64,000 nt of DNA from Pasteurella sp049941595 (GTDB lineage: Bacteria; Pseudomonadota; Gammaproteobacteria; Enterobacterales; Pasteurellaceae): positions 13,670 through 77,669 of the forward strand of contig JBNFNA010000013.1 in assembly GCA_049941595.1 (NCBI GenBank). The letters run 5' to 3'. The translations under genes were made by a program, and so were the position numbers. The notes under the pieces are model-generated. The model saw only the letters and a list, made by a program, of their open reading frames with translations, searched no databases and had not been told where the DNA came from. Positions 44,382 to 52,324 of this stretch are shown here, piece after piece. How positions within the stretch are numbered: position 1 is the first letter of the stretch; the number at the start of each line of letters is the position of its first letter.

Positions 44382-45659
44382 TTAGCTTAATGCGACACCA
44401 CCTAAACCGATGAATAAACCTGCGATTGTCGCACTCATTAAGTTAGCTAATGAACCTGCGATAACTGCTTTGATACCTAAACGTGCGATATCACCACGAC
44501 GGTTTGGTGCTAATGCACCTAAGCCACCGATTAAGATTGCGATTGAGCTGAAGTTAGCGAAACCACAAAGTGCGAAAGTGATGATAGCTTGTGTTTTATC
44601 CGTTAATTGGGTCATATTTGCATCAGCAGCTGCTGCTTTTAAGTAAGCGGTGAAGTCTAAGTAACCAACGAATTCGTTCACCGCTAATTTAGTACCGATC
44701 ATACGACCTGCGATTTCAGCTTGGCTCCAATCTACACCGATAACCCAAGCAAGAGGTTTGAAGATCCAACCTAAAATTAAGCCAAGTGATAACTCTGGCA
44801 TATTGAACCAGCCACCGATACCACCAAGGATACCGTTGATTAATGCGATTAATGCAACGAAAGCGATTAACATTGCACCTACGTTAAGTGCTAAGTTCAT
44901 ACCTGATGACGCACCGCCTGCTGCTGCATCAAGGATGTTTGCTGGTTTTTCTAAATCTACTTTTTCTAAATCATCATTGAATTTTTCAGTTTGTGGATAA
45001 AGAATTTTCGCAAATAATAAACCTGCAGGTGCCGCCATAAATGATGCTGCGATTAAGTAAGGAAGTGGAACGCCCATACCTGCGTAACCGGCCATTACAG
45101 AACCTGCGATTGAAGCTAAACCACCACACATAATTGCGAATAATTCAGATTCAGTCATTTTGCTGATATAAGGTTTTACGACTAATGGCGCTTCAGTTTG
45201 ACCAACGAAGATGTTTGCTGCAGCAGACATTGATTCTGATCTTGAAGTACCTAATAAAGTTTGTAAACCACCACCGATGATTTTGATGATCCATTGCATA
45301 ATACCGATGTAGTATAAAACCGAGATTAATGCGGAGAAGAACACGATGATTGGTAATACGCGTAACGCGAAGACGAAGCCGCCACCGCCAAATACTTCAA
45401 ACATTTTGTCGCTGACTAAGCCACCGAATAAGAAGCTGATACCTTCGTTACCGTAAGAGATGACTTTACTGATACCATCAGAAAGCCAAAGTAATGCATC
45501 GCGACCAACTGGTACATATAAAATTAATGCGCCAATTGCAATTTGAATACCCAATGCACCAAATACAGTGCGTAAATTGATGGCTTTGCGATTATTAGAA
45601 AGCAAGAACGCAATGGCTAATAATACAACAATACCGAGAATACTGATTAATGTACCCAT
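44382..45659 (-). CDS. nupC: Concentrative nucleoside transporter NupC
   Basis: 425 residues of the CNT family. Visible are GGLQTLLGTSRSESMSAAANIFVGQTEAPLVVKPYI (substrate-binding E in GQTEAP; Na+/H+ site nearby), FMAAPAGLLFAKIL and ITFALCGFANFSSIAILIGGLGALAP. It imports nucleosides with a cation at the inner membrane. Together with deoD it forms a salvage pair. A CRP site lies upstream at 45789. Confidence 0.95.
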   Translation of the reverse strand: MGTLISILGIVVLLAIAFLLSNNRKAINLRTVFGALGIQIAIGALILYVPVGRDALLWLSDGISKVISYGNEGISFLFGGLVSDKMFEVFGGGGFVFALRVLPIIVFFSALISVLYYIGIMQWIIKIIGGGLQTLLGTSRSESMSAAANIFVGQTEAPLVVKPYISKMTESELFAIMCGGLASIAGSVMAGYAGMGVPLPYLIAASFMAAPAGLLFAKILYPQTEKFNDDLEKVDLEKPANILDAAAGGASSGMNLALNVGAMLIAFVALIALINGILGGIGGWFNMPELSLGLILGWIFKPLAWVIGVDWSQAEIAGRMIGTKLAVNEFVGYLDFTAYLKAAAADANMTQLTDKTQAIITFALCGFANFSSIAILIGGLGALAPNRRGDIARLGIKAVIAGSLANLMSATIAGLFIGLGGVALS

Positions 45660-45788
45660 AGTTGTAAAGTCCTTTACTTAAATTAAATGAAGAAATGAAT
45701 AATGGTTGCTCATTTTACTTGTTTTCACAGTAAAAATCTTGTGTTATTCACTCCAAAATTATTAAAAGGTTGTAGATTTTCATCAAAG

Positions 45789-45804
45789 TGTGATGCCCCT
45801 CTCA
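45789..45804 (-). promoter_or_regulatory. CRP site upstream of nupC
   Basis: TGTGA-N6-TCTCA, 9 of 10 core bases, centred 137 bp before nupC. It might also affect the divergent YczE gene. Confidence 0.55.
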
Positions 45805-45898
45805 ATTTAAGCGATGACATAAGATATAACAGAATGTTATTGGGGTAGAATAGCTTTTCAATTATCATTAAGTGCGGTCAATTTGTTCACAGTTTATT

Positions 45899-46567
45899 AT
45901 GCAAAAACGAAATCACGTATTACCTATAACCCCTTGGGCGGCTAGCAATTTTTGGGCACTAGAAGCCAAATCACTCGCAGTGTTGATTTGTTCATTAGCG
46001 GTGTTAGGCATCGGCGAGGGGATGATCTTACTGTCAAACTTAGGATCTGCACCTTGGACGGTATTATCTCAAGGTGTCGCTTTGCAGGCGCAAGTCAGTG
46101 TCGGCTGGGCGTCTTTTATGATTAGCTGTATCGTGATGTTGTTTTGGTTGCCTCTCAGATTACGTCTTGGCTTAGGCACAATACTTAATATTATCGTCAT
46201 CGCCCTCTTTCTTGGGCTAACTGCAGAATTTATGCCAAAACCAACCGCACTTTCAACGCGTTATATTTATCTCATTGTTGGCATTTTACTGTTTGGCGTA
46301 GGCTCTGCTTTTTATTTAACCTGTCATCAAGGGGCTGGTCCGAGAGATGGATTAATGGTGGGATTCTGCCAACGTTTTCATTTAAAAGTCGGCATTGTCC
46401 GCACCATTATGGAAGTGACTGTTTGCTCACTTGGCTTCTTTTTAGGCGGTACGCTTGGCGTAGGTACCGTCCTCTTTGCGATCAGTATCGGTTGGGTGGT
46501 GCAAATGACGTTAACGCTGTTAATCAAGTTGCCACATACGTCGTACAAACGGGATCGCCTGCATTAA
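45899..46567 (+). CDS. YczE/YyaS/YitT-family membrane protein
   Basis: 222 residues from the ATG at 45899. A GTG 27 bp upstream is in frame, but it is part of an uptake signal and not a convincing start. Five or six membrane helices are visible: VLICSLAVLGIGEGMILLSNLG, then a second in LRLGLGTILNIIVIALFLGL, and GPRDGLMVGF, the conserved G-x-R-D-G loop of the family. Function unknown. Its last 48 bp overlap the 3' end of the GT9 gene on the other strand. Confidence 0.83.
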   Translation: MQKRNHVLPITPWAASNFWALEAKSLAVLICSLAVLGIGEGMILLSNLGSAPWTVLSQGVALQAQVSVGWASFMISCIVMLFWLPLRLRLGLGTILNIIVIALFLGLTAEFMPKPTALSTRYIYLIVGILLFGVGSAFYLTCHQGAGPRDGLMVGFCQRFHLKVGIVRTIMEVTVCSLGFFLGGTLGVGTVLFAISIGWVVQMTLTLLIKLPHTSYKRDRLH

Positions 46568-47557
46568 TACTTTTGGTATTTCAATTAAGCTTAAATCCAT
46601 TTGACGAGATTTATCCGCTGTTTGTGGCGAGAATGCTAAATGTTTCTCTGGATCGTTAATAGGTTGCCAACGTAATGGGGTCGCAGAACGACGGCTCGGA
46701 TAAAAACCAATCGTAGGGATATTTAATGCGGCACTTAAATGTAATGGCCCTGTCGACCCTGCAATAAATACATTTGCACAGGCGAGAGAATGCGAAAAAT
46801 CCACAAGCCCATCATTTTTATCATAAACCACTACATTCGGATTGTTCACAAGTTGCGCTAATGCTTGTGCTTTTTCACTTTCATTTGGCCCCGCTGTAAG
46901 CACCACTTGGCAATCAAATTGTGCCAATAATCCCGAAATTAATTCCGCATATTGTTCAAGGGATAAGTTAGTGGCAGAACCCCCCGATCCGCTATGCACA
47001 AAGATCCATTTTTTCTCTAAAGACAAGCCTAGAAGGTGACTTAATTTTTCACGTTGATTTTGCACTACACTTGGTTCAAAAGTGAAATAAGGCGCTTTCG
47101 GTTCAACAATCGCAATATGGTTTTTCTGCAAAAAGGCACGAGCAAGATCCAAATTGTATTCAAATTCCGGCTTTAAAGATTTTGAACGACGTTGCGTGAC
47201 GCGATGATTGTATAAAAACTGAATCAGCTTTGTTGCTGGTGCTAAACGAAACGGAATTTTCGCTTTCCATACTAATAACGCATTGTATTTATCTGAGAAA
47301 AAGTTAATGGAAGCATCAAACTTAGCAGCTTTTACGGCCTCTAGCGTCGTAAGTTGTGCTGATTTATCCGCATTTTTGCCGGCATCAATAATCACATCAT
47401 CAATGTAAGGGCAAAGTCGAGCTAAATCCGCAGTATATTTCGGCACAAGGGCGGTCAGTTTTAGCGCAGGATGGGATTGCTTTAACATAGCAAATGCCGG
47501 CCAAGCTAACATAAAATCGCCTAATTTATCGTTACGAACAACTAACAGTTTTTGCAT
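46520..47557 (-). CDS. Glycosyltransferase family 9 (heptosyltransferase-like)
   Basis: 345 residues with an N-terminal RNDKLGDFMLAWPAFAMLKQ and a C-terminal HSGSGGSATNLSLEQYAELI and ANVFIAGSTGPLHLSAALNIPTIGFYPSRR, the GT9 donor-binding motifs. Such enzymes add heptose or related sugars to the lipooligosaccharide core. The exact linkage cannot be told. It is monocistronic and overlaps the YczE gene tail to tail by 48 bp, so both 3' ends are constrained. Confidence 0.85.
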   Translation of the reverse strand: MQKLLVVRNDKLGDFMLAWPAFAMLKQSHPALKLTALVPKYTADLARLCPYIDDVIIDAGKNADKSAQLTTLEAVKAAKFDASINFFSDKYNALLVWKAKIPFRLAPATKLIQFLYNHRVTQRRSKSLKPEFEYNLDLARAFLQKNHIAIVEPKAPYFTFEPSVVQNQREKLSHLLGLSLEKKWIFVHSGSGGSATNLSLEQYAELISGLLAQFDCQVVLTAGPNESEKAQALAQLVNNPNVVVYDKNDGLVDFSHSLACANVFIAGSTGPLHLSAALNIPTIGFYPSRRSATPLRWQPINDPEKHLAFSPQTADKSRQMDLSLIEIPKVLMQAIPFVRRMWQLD

Positions 47558-47687
47558 TTTTTATTCTCAAATAATGTGTAAATTTTGGCATATTCTACTC
47601 TTTTTCCTCACAAAATTTAATTGAAAAATCGACCGCACTTTGTCTTTGTAAATATGTGGGAATTTTAGTGATAAACCCGGTTATTTC

Positions 47688-47715
47688 TTGATTTTTTCTG
47701 GGAAAAGAGTATAAT
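47688..47715 (+). promoter_or_regulatory. rpsP operon promoter
   Basis: -35 TTGATT (47688-47693), 16-bp spacer, -10 TATAAT (47710-47715); transcription would start near 47722, leaving a 100-nt leader. Confidence 0.65.
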
Positions 47716-47758
47716 CCACAGGCTTTTTGTCTATATATACAGAGAAAAAAGTAAGTTT

Positions 47759-47799
47759 AACTCTCAAGATAACTTCGATAATTGAGAGTTTTCTTTTTG
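47759..47799 (+). terminator. Attenuator-like hairpin in the rpsP leader
   Basis: AACTCTCAA (47759-47767) pairs with TTGAGAGTT (47782-47790), followed by TTCTTTTTG. It stands between the promoter and the first gene, so read-through must be permitted, or regulated, for the operon to be expressed. Confidence 0.65.
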
Positions 47800-47823
47800 T
47801 AATCAAACATTTAGAGGAAGGTT

Positions 47824-48072
47824 ATGGTAACCATTCGTTTATCTCGTGGCGGAGCTAAAAAACGCCCATTCTATCAAATCGTTGTTGCTGACAGCCGTTC
47901 GCCACGTGACGGTCGCTTCATCGAGCGCGTTGGCTTTTTCAACCCATTAGCAACTGGTAATGCTGAGCGTTTACGCTTAGATTTAGACCGTGTTAATGCA
48001 TGGTTAGAAAAAGGTGCATCTTTATCTGATCGCGTTGAAAGCTTAGTTAAAGAAGTGAAAAAAGCAGCTTAA
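47824..48072 (+). CDS. rpsP: 30S ribosomal protein S16
   Basis: 82 residues, same length as E. coli S16. The sequence MVTIRLSRGGAKKRPFYQIV and SRSPRDGRFIERVGFFNPLA is diagnostic. It has AGAGGAAGG before the ATG and opens the rpsP-rimM-trmD-rplS operon. Confidence 0.98.
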   Translation: MVTIRLSRGGAKKRPFYQIVVADSRSPRDGRFIERVGFFNPLATGNAERLRLDLDRVNAWLEKGASLSDRVESLVKEVKKAA

Positions 48073-48102
48073 TTTGCTTTTATAGAGAGATAGGTGATGA
48101 AT

Positions 48103-48630
48103 ATGGAACAGCAAAGAATTGAAGTAGTTGGCAAATTAGGCTCAACTTATGGCATTCGTGGTTGGTTACGTATTTATTCATCAACAGAATATGCTGAAAG
48201 CATTTTTGATTACCAACCTTGGTTTTTAAAAATCAAAGGTCAATGGCAACCAACTGAATTAGAAAGCTGGCGTTATCACAATAACGATTTGATCGTTAAA
48301 TTAAAAGGTGTGGACGACAGAGAAGCTGCGCAAACATTGGCAAATATTGAAATTGGTGTGGATTTAGCAGTTTTCCCAGCGCTAGAAGAAGGTGATTATT
48401 ACTGGCACGATTTGATCGGCTGTAATGTTGTAAACCTTGAAGGCTACGCAATGGGCACAGTAACCGAAATGATGGAAACTGGTTCTAATGATGTATTAGT
48501 TGTGCGCGCAAATGCCAAAGATGCTTTCGGAAAACAAGAGCGGTTAATTCCGTTTTTGTATGAACAAGTAGTTAAAAGAGTGGATCTCACCACAAAGACT
48601 ATTGAAGTGGATTGGGACGCTGGTTTCTAA
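48103..48630 (+). CDS. rimM: Ribosome maturation factor RimM
   Basis: 175 residues from the ATG at 48103, chosen because AGGTG stands 6 nt before it and MEQQRIEVVGKLGSTYGIRGWL is the conserved beginning; in-frame GTG and ATG codons stand 9 and 6 bp upstream. The N-terminal RimM domain is followed by the PRC-barrel part, with YYWHDLIGCNVVN. It binds S19 and helps 30S maturation. It starts 30 bp after rpsP. Confidence 0.96.
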   Translation: MEQQRIEVVGKLGSTYGIRGWLRIYSSTEYAESIFDYQPWFLKIKGQWQPTELESWRYHNNDLIVKLKGVDDREAAQTLANIEIGVDLAVFPALEEGDYYWHDLIGCNVVNLEGYAMGTVTEMMETGSNDVLVVRANAKDAFGKQERLIPFLYEQVVKRVDLTTKTIEVDWDAGF

Positions 48631-48683
48631 CCTCAGGTATGCTGGTTAGCTTGAGTTGTAGCATTTTGATGTAAGGATAATTT

Positions 48684-49421
48684 ATGCTTATTGGGATTAT
48701 TAGTCTATTCCCCGAAATGTTTCAAGCGATTACAGAATTTGGGGTCACAGGTAGAGCTGTAAAACAAAATCTCTTACAAGTACAGTGTTGGAATCCACGT
48801 GATTTCACACACGACAAGCATAAAACAGTGGATGATCGCCCTTATGGTGGTGGCCCTGGAATGCTGATGATGGTGCAACCGTTACGTGATGCGATTAAAG
48901 CAGCGAAAGCGGAAGTAGGAGAAGATGCGAAAGTGATTTATCTTTCGCCGCAAGGACGAAAACTCGATCAAGCTGGTGTAAAAGAGTTAGCAGAAAATCA
49001 GAAGTTGATTTTACTCTGTGGTCGTTACGAAGGCATTGATGAGCGATTGATCGAAACTGAAGTTGATGAAGAATGGTCAATCGGTGATTATGTACTCACA
49101 GGTGGTGAATTACCTGCAATGACATTAATTGATGCTGTCGCAAGATTTATTCCTGGTGTACTTGGCAAACAAGCCTCCGCAGAAGAAGATTCTTTTGCAG
49201 ATGGTTTATTAGATTGCCCACATTATACGCGTCCTGAAGTGTTAGATGGTTTATCTGTACCACCTGTGCTGATGTCTGGTAATCACGAAGAAATTCGCAA
49301 ATGGCGATTGAAAAAATCCCTTGAGCGAACGTGGTTAAGACGCCCTGAGCTATTGGAAAGCCTAGCTCTGACTGACGAACAAAGTAAACTGTTGAAGCAA
49401 ATTAAAGCAGAACACAGTTAA
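48684..49421 (+). CDS. trmD: tRNA (guanine-37-N1)-methyltransferase
   Basis: 245 residues of the SPOUT family. Conserved are FPEMFQAITEFGVTGRAVKQ, DDRPYGGGPGMLMMVQPL, the knot residues LLCGRYEGIDERL and SIGDYVLTGGELPAMTLIDA, then DCPHYTRPE with the catalytic Asp region. It makes m1G37 next to the anticodon and prevents frameshifting. TAAGGATAA precedes the ATG. Confidence 0.98.
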   Translation: MLIGIISLFPEMFQAITEFGVTGRAVKQNLLQVQCWNPRDFTHDKHKTVDDRPYGGGPGMLMMVQPLRDAIKAAKAEVGEDAKVIYLSPQGRKLDQAGVKELAENQKLILLCGRYEGIDERLIETEVDEEWSIGDYVLTGGELPAMTLIDAVARFIPGVLGKQASAEEDSFADGLLDCPHYTRPEVLDGLSVPPVLMSGNHEEIRKWRLKKSLERTWLRRPELLESLALTDEQSKLLKQIKAEHS

Positions 49422-49457
49422 ATATCAGTTCAATCTAGGATTAAAAGGTTAATTATT

Positions 49458-49808
49458 ATGAGTAACATCATTAAACAACTTGAACAAGAACAATTAAAAC
49501 AAAACTTACCAAGCTTCCGCCCTGGTGATACTTTAGAAGTTAAAGTATGGGTAGTTGAAGGTAGCAAACGTCGTTTACAAGCATTCGAAGGCGTGGTTAT
49601 TGCAATTCGTAACCGTGGCTTGCATTCAGCATTCACACTACGTAAAGTGTCTAACGGTGTGGGCGTTGAGCGTGTATTCCAAACTCACTCACCAGTTGTT
49701 GACAGCATCACTGTTAAACGTAAAGGTGCGGTACGTAAAGCTAAACTTTACTACTTACGTGAGCGTTCAGGTAAATCTGCACGTATTAAAGAACGTTTGG
49801 GTGAATAA
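49458..49808 (+). CDS. rplS: 50S ribosomal protein L19
   Basis: 116 residues. MSNIIKQLEQEQLKQNLPSFRPGDTLEVKVWV, GVVIAIRNRGLHSAFTLRKVSNGVGVERVFQTHSP and the C-terminal GKSARIKERL are characteristic of L19. Last gene of the operon, ending at a strong terminator 11 bp on. Confidence 0.98.
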   Translation: MSNIIKQLEQEQLKQNLPSFRPGDTLEVKVWVVEGSKRRLQAFEGVVIAIRNRGLHSAFTLRKVSNGVGVERVFQTHSPVVDSITVKRKGAVRKAKLYYLRERSGKSARIKERLGE

Positions 49809-49818
49809 TTTCACTGTT

Positions 49819-49848
49819 AAAGGCTTGGGTTTCCAAGCCTTTTTTTTA
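49819..49848 (+). terminator. rpsP-rimM-trmD-rplS terminator
   Basis: AAAGGCTTGG (49819-49828) pairs with CCAAGCCTTT (49833-49842) around GTTT, with a T8 run. Confidence 0.92.
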
Positions 49849-50055
49849 TCTCGCTTTTCTGTTTTCTTTATTTCTCACCATCAAGTGCGGTCAAATTTCT
49901 CAAAGTTTTTCATTTCTACACAATACATTTTTTGATTTGATTGATTAAAGGTTGATCCTATTCAGTATGCGGGCTATGCTTGAAATAGCATCTTTTCTAT
50001 ACATAAAAGTATCACAATTCCTGTATACTTCTCTTCATCTATAAGGAGTCATATT

Positions 50056-51324
50056 ATGAATATCGATCTACCTCAATTAGTTGCTTGGCGTCGTGAGTTT
50101 CACCGTTTCCCTGAAATTGGCTGGACAGAATTTTGGACAACAAGTCGCATCGCAGATTATCTAGAAGAAATGGGATTTGAGTTATTTTTTGGTCCAGACA
50201 TTATACATTCTGATTTTGTACGTGGACGCTCACAAACAGCAGTTGACGCTGGTTTGAAAAATGCGCTTGCTTATGGGGCAAACCAAAAATGGTTAGATAA
50301 AATGGCTGGCTATACAGGCTGTGTTGCAGTTTTTGATTCAGGTAAGCCGGGCAAAACGGTGGTATTGCGCTTTGATATCGACTGCGTGAATGTTACAGAA
50401 ACAGATCGTGCAGAGCATATTCCAAATCATTTTGGTTTTCGTTCTTTAAATGACGGCTTTATGCACGCTTGTGGCCACGATGGACATATTACGATCGGTT
50501 TGGGCACTGCACTTTGGATTGCACAAAATAAAGATAAATTGACGGGTAAAGTGAAGATCGTTTTCCAACCGGCAGAAGAAGGGGTGAGAGGTGCGGCAGC
50601 CATCGCCGCAAGTGGCATTATTGATGATGCCGATTATTTCTTAAGTTCACACATCAGTTTCTGTGCTGATTCTGGCACTGTAATTGCCAATCCAAAAAAC
50701 TTTCTTTCTACCACTAAAATTGATATTCGTTATCAAGGTAAACCGGCACACGCAGGGGCAGCTCCTCATCTAGGTAAAAATGCTTTACTTGCCGCAGCGC
50801 ACGCAGTCACTCAATTGCACGGTATCGCACGTCACGGCGATGGAATGACTCGAATTAATGTGGGCGTGTTGAAAGCGGGTGAAGGGCGCAACGTCATTCC
50901 TTCTACTGCAACGATTCAATTAGAAGTGCGGGGCGAAAATAAAGCGATTAATCAATATATGGTTGATCAAGTGATGCAAATTGCTCAAGGTGTGGCAATC
51001 AGCTTTGATGTGCGTTATGAAACCGAAATTATGGGCGAAGCCGTTGATATGGTTAATGATCAACAACTGATTGATTTGGTAAGCAAAGTTGCAGGAAAAC
51101 AACCTGAAGTACACAACGTTGAACCAAATTATGCCTTTAATGCCAGTGAGGATGCGACAATTTTAGGTCGTCGTGTACAAGAGCACGGTGGTAAAGCGAT
51201 TTACTTTATTTTAGGTGCTGATCGTACTGCGGGACATCATCAAGCTGAATTTGATTTTGATGAAAAACAATTGCTGACTGGAGTACATATTTATACCCAA
51301 ATGTTAGCAGAATTATTAGTTTAA
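50056..51324 (+). CDS. M20-family amidohydrolase (AbgA-like)
   Basis: 422 residues. The metal and catalytic pieces are MHACGHDGHITIGLGTALW (Cys-Gly-His-Asp-Gly-His), the Glu pair in VFQPAEEGVRGAAAIAASG, and SEDATILGRRVQ with GADRTAGHHQAEFDFDE near the end. A dimerisation domain lies between (about 210-325). Wider N-terminal spacing with an insertion of about 35 residues (SDFVRGRSQTAVDAGLKNAL) resembles aminobenzoyl-glutamate hydrolase subunit A (AbgA) rather than plain hippurate hydrolase. No AbgB partner is adjacent, so the substrate is open. AAGGAG precedes the ATG. Confidence 0.85.
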   Translation: MNIDLPQLVAWRREFHRFPEIGWTEFWTTSRIADYLEEMGFELFFGPDIIHSDFVRGRSQTAVDAGLKNALAYGANQKWLDKMAGYTGCVAVFDSGKPGKTVVLRFDIDCVNVTETDRAEHIPNHFGFRSLNDGFMHACGHDGHITIGLGTALWIAQNKDKLTGKVKIVFQPAEEGVRGAAAIAASGIIDDADYFLSSHISFCADSGTVIANPKNFLSTTKIDIRYQGKPAHAGAAPHLGKNALLAAAHAVTQLHGIARHGDGMTRINVGVLKAGEGRNVIPSTATIQLEVRGENKAINQYMVDQVMQIAQGVAISFDVRYETEIMGEAVDMVNDQQLIDLVSKVAGKQPEVHNVEPNYAFNASEDATILGRRVQEHGGKAIYFILGADRTAGHHQAEFDFDEKQLLTGVHIYTQMLAELLV

Positions 51325-51424
51325 TCTTTGTGAAGACGGTTGCATTGAGCGAAGAAAGCGATCGTCTTCTCTTTTATTTCAGATTAAAATGTTGCCTTTA
51401 TTTTCTCAGGACAGAGCCAGCAAT

Positions 51425-52249
51425 ATGAATATTGTTTTATCAGCGGACGTACAATTTTCAGAGCAAGTTAAAACACTGATTAAATCCGTTTGTTATCATA
51501 ATAAAAACGTGCATTTTTATTTATTGAATAAAGATTATCCCACCGAATGGTTTCAAATTCTCAATCAATATCTGGCCTATTTTGGATCGAAGATTGTCGA
51601 TGCCAAGGTTGATTCAGAGATTATTTCCACTTTCCCGACATTAGATCATATTTCTGAGGCGAGTTATTTTCGCTATTTATTAGGGCAATTACCGCTCGAT
51701 CGTGTTTTATATTTAGATTGCGATATGGTGGTGACGGGATCTTTAGCTGAAATGTATTACGCCGATTTTGGCGATAATATGATGTATGCTGTCGAAGATG
51801 CTTTCTTAAATCTGGTTCAGCATAGCTATAAAGAATTTCCAGATATGAAACCTTATTTTAATTCGGGAATGTTGTTAATCGATTTGAATAAATGGCGAGA
51901 GCAAAATATTGAAAACCAGTTAATGGATTTAACGAAACGGGCTGTGAATGTTTATTATGGCGATCAAGATGTGTTGAATATTATTTTGAAAGGAAAATGG
52001 AAAGCATTAGATAAAATTTATAATTATCAAACAGGCAGTCGGATTGCGTTTATTCAACACGAAATGCTAGATGAACTTAAAAAGTATGAAGATTTACAAG
52101 GGCAACTGCCTAAAATCATTCATTATATTACCAGACACAAACCTTGGTTGGTGCCTGAATATGACTTGCTGTTCCGCAATCAATATTGGGCTTATTACCA
52201 ATTAGAATGGCAGGATATTCTCCGTAAATGGGCAAATGAAGAAAGCTAA
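51425..52249 (+). CDS. Glycosyltransferase family 8 (LgtC/RfaJ-like)
   Basis: 274 residues from the ATG at 51425, because MNIVLSADVQFSEQVKTLI matches the MDIVFAADDNY opening of LgtC-type enzymes; the upstream frame is open but lacks family sequence. ASYFRYLLGQLPLDRVLYLDCDMVVTGSL has the DxD metal motif, and FNSGMLLIDLNKWR and YGDQDVLNIIL follow. It probably adds a hexose to lipooligosaccharide from a UDP-sugar. No phase-variable repeat tract is present in this gene. It is convergent with the autotransporter gene. Confidence 0.86.
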   Translation: MNIVLSADVQFSEQVKTLIKSVCYHNKNVHFYLLNKDYPTEWFQILNQYLAYFGSKIVDAKVDSEIISTFPTLDHISEASYFRYLLGQLPLDRVLYLDCDMVVTGSLAEMYYADFGDNMMYAVEDAFLNLVQHSYKEFPDMKPYFNSGMLLIDLNKWREQNIENQLMDLTKRAVNVYYGDQDVLNIILKGKWKALDKIYNYQTGSRIAFIQHEMLDELKKYEDLQGQLPKIIHYITRHKPWLVPEYDLLFRNQYWAYYQLEWQDILRKWANEES

Positions 52250-52254
52250 TCGAT

Positions 52255-52300
52255 AAAAAGTGCGGTGCAAAATCTTAAAATTTTGACCGCACTTTGTGTT
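52255..52300. terminator. Bidirectional terminator of inverted uptake signals
   Basis: AAAGTGCGGTgCAAAAT (52257-52273) pairs with ATTTTGaCCGCACTTT (52280-52295), with one mismatch in the stem. It lies between convergent genes. Confidence 0.78.
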
Positions 52301-52324
52301 TTATGGAAGGTGTTGCTTAGTTAA

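Noticed and set aside
45872..45898. GTG start for the YczE-type gene.
   Set aside because: The GTG belongs to an uptake signal and has no ribosome-binding site; the ATG at 45899 is preferred, although its own site is also weak.
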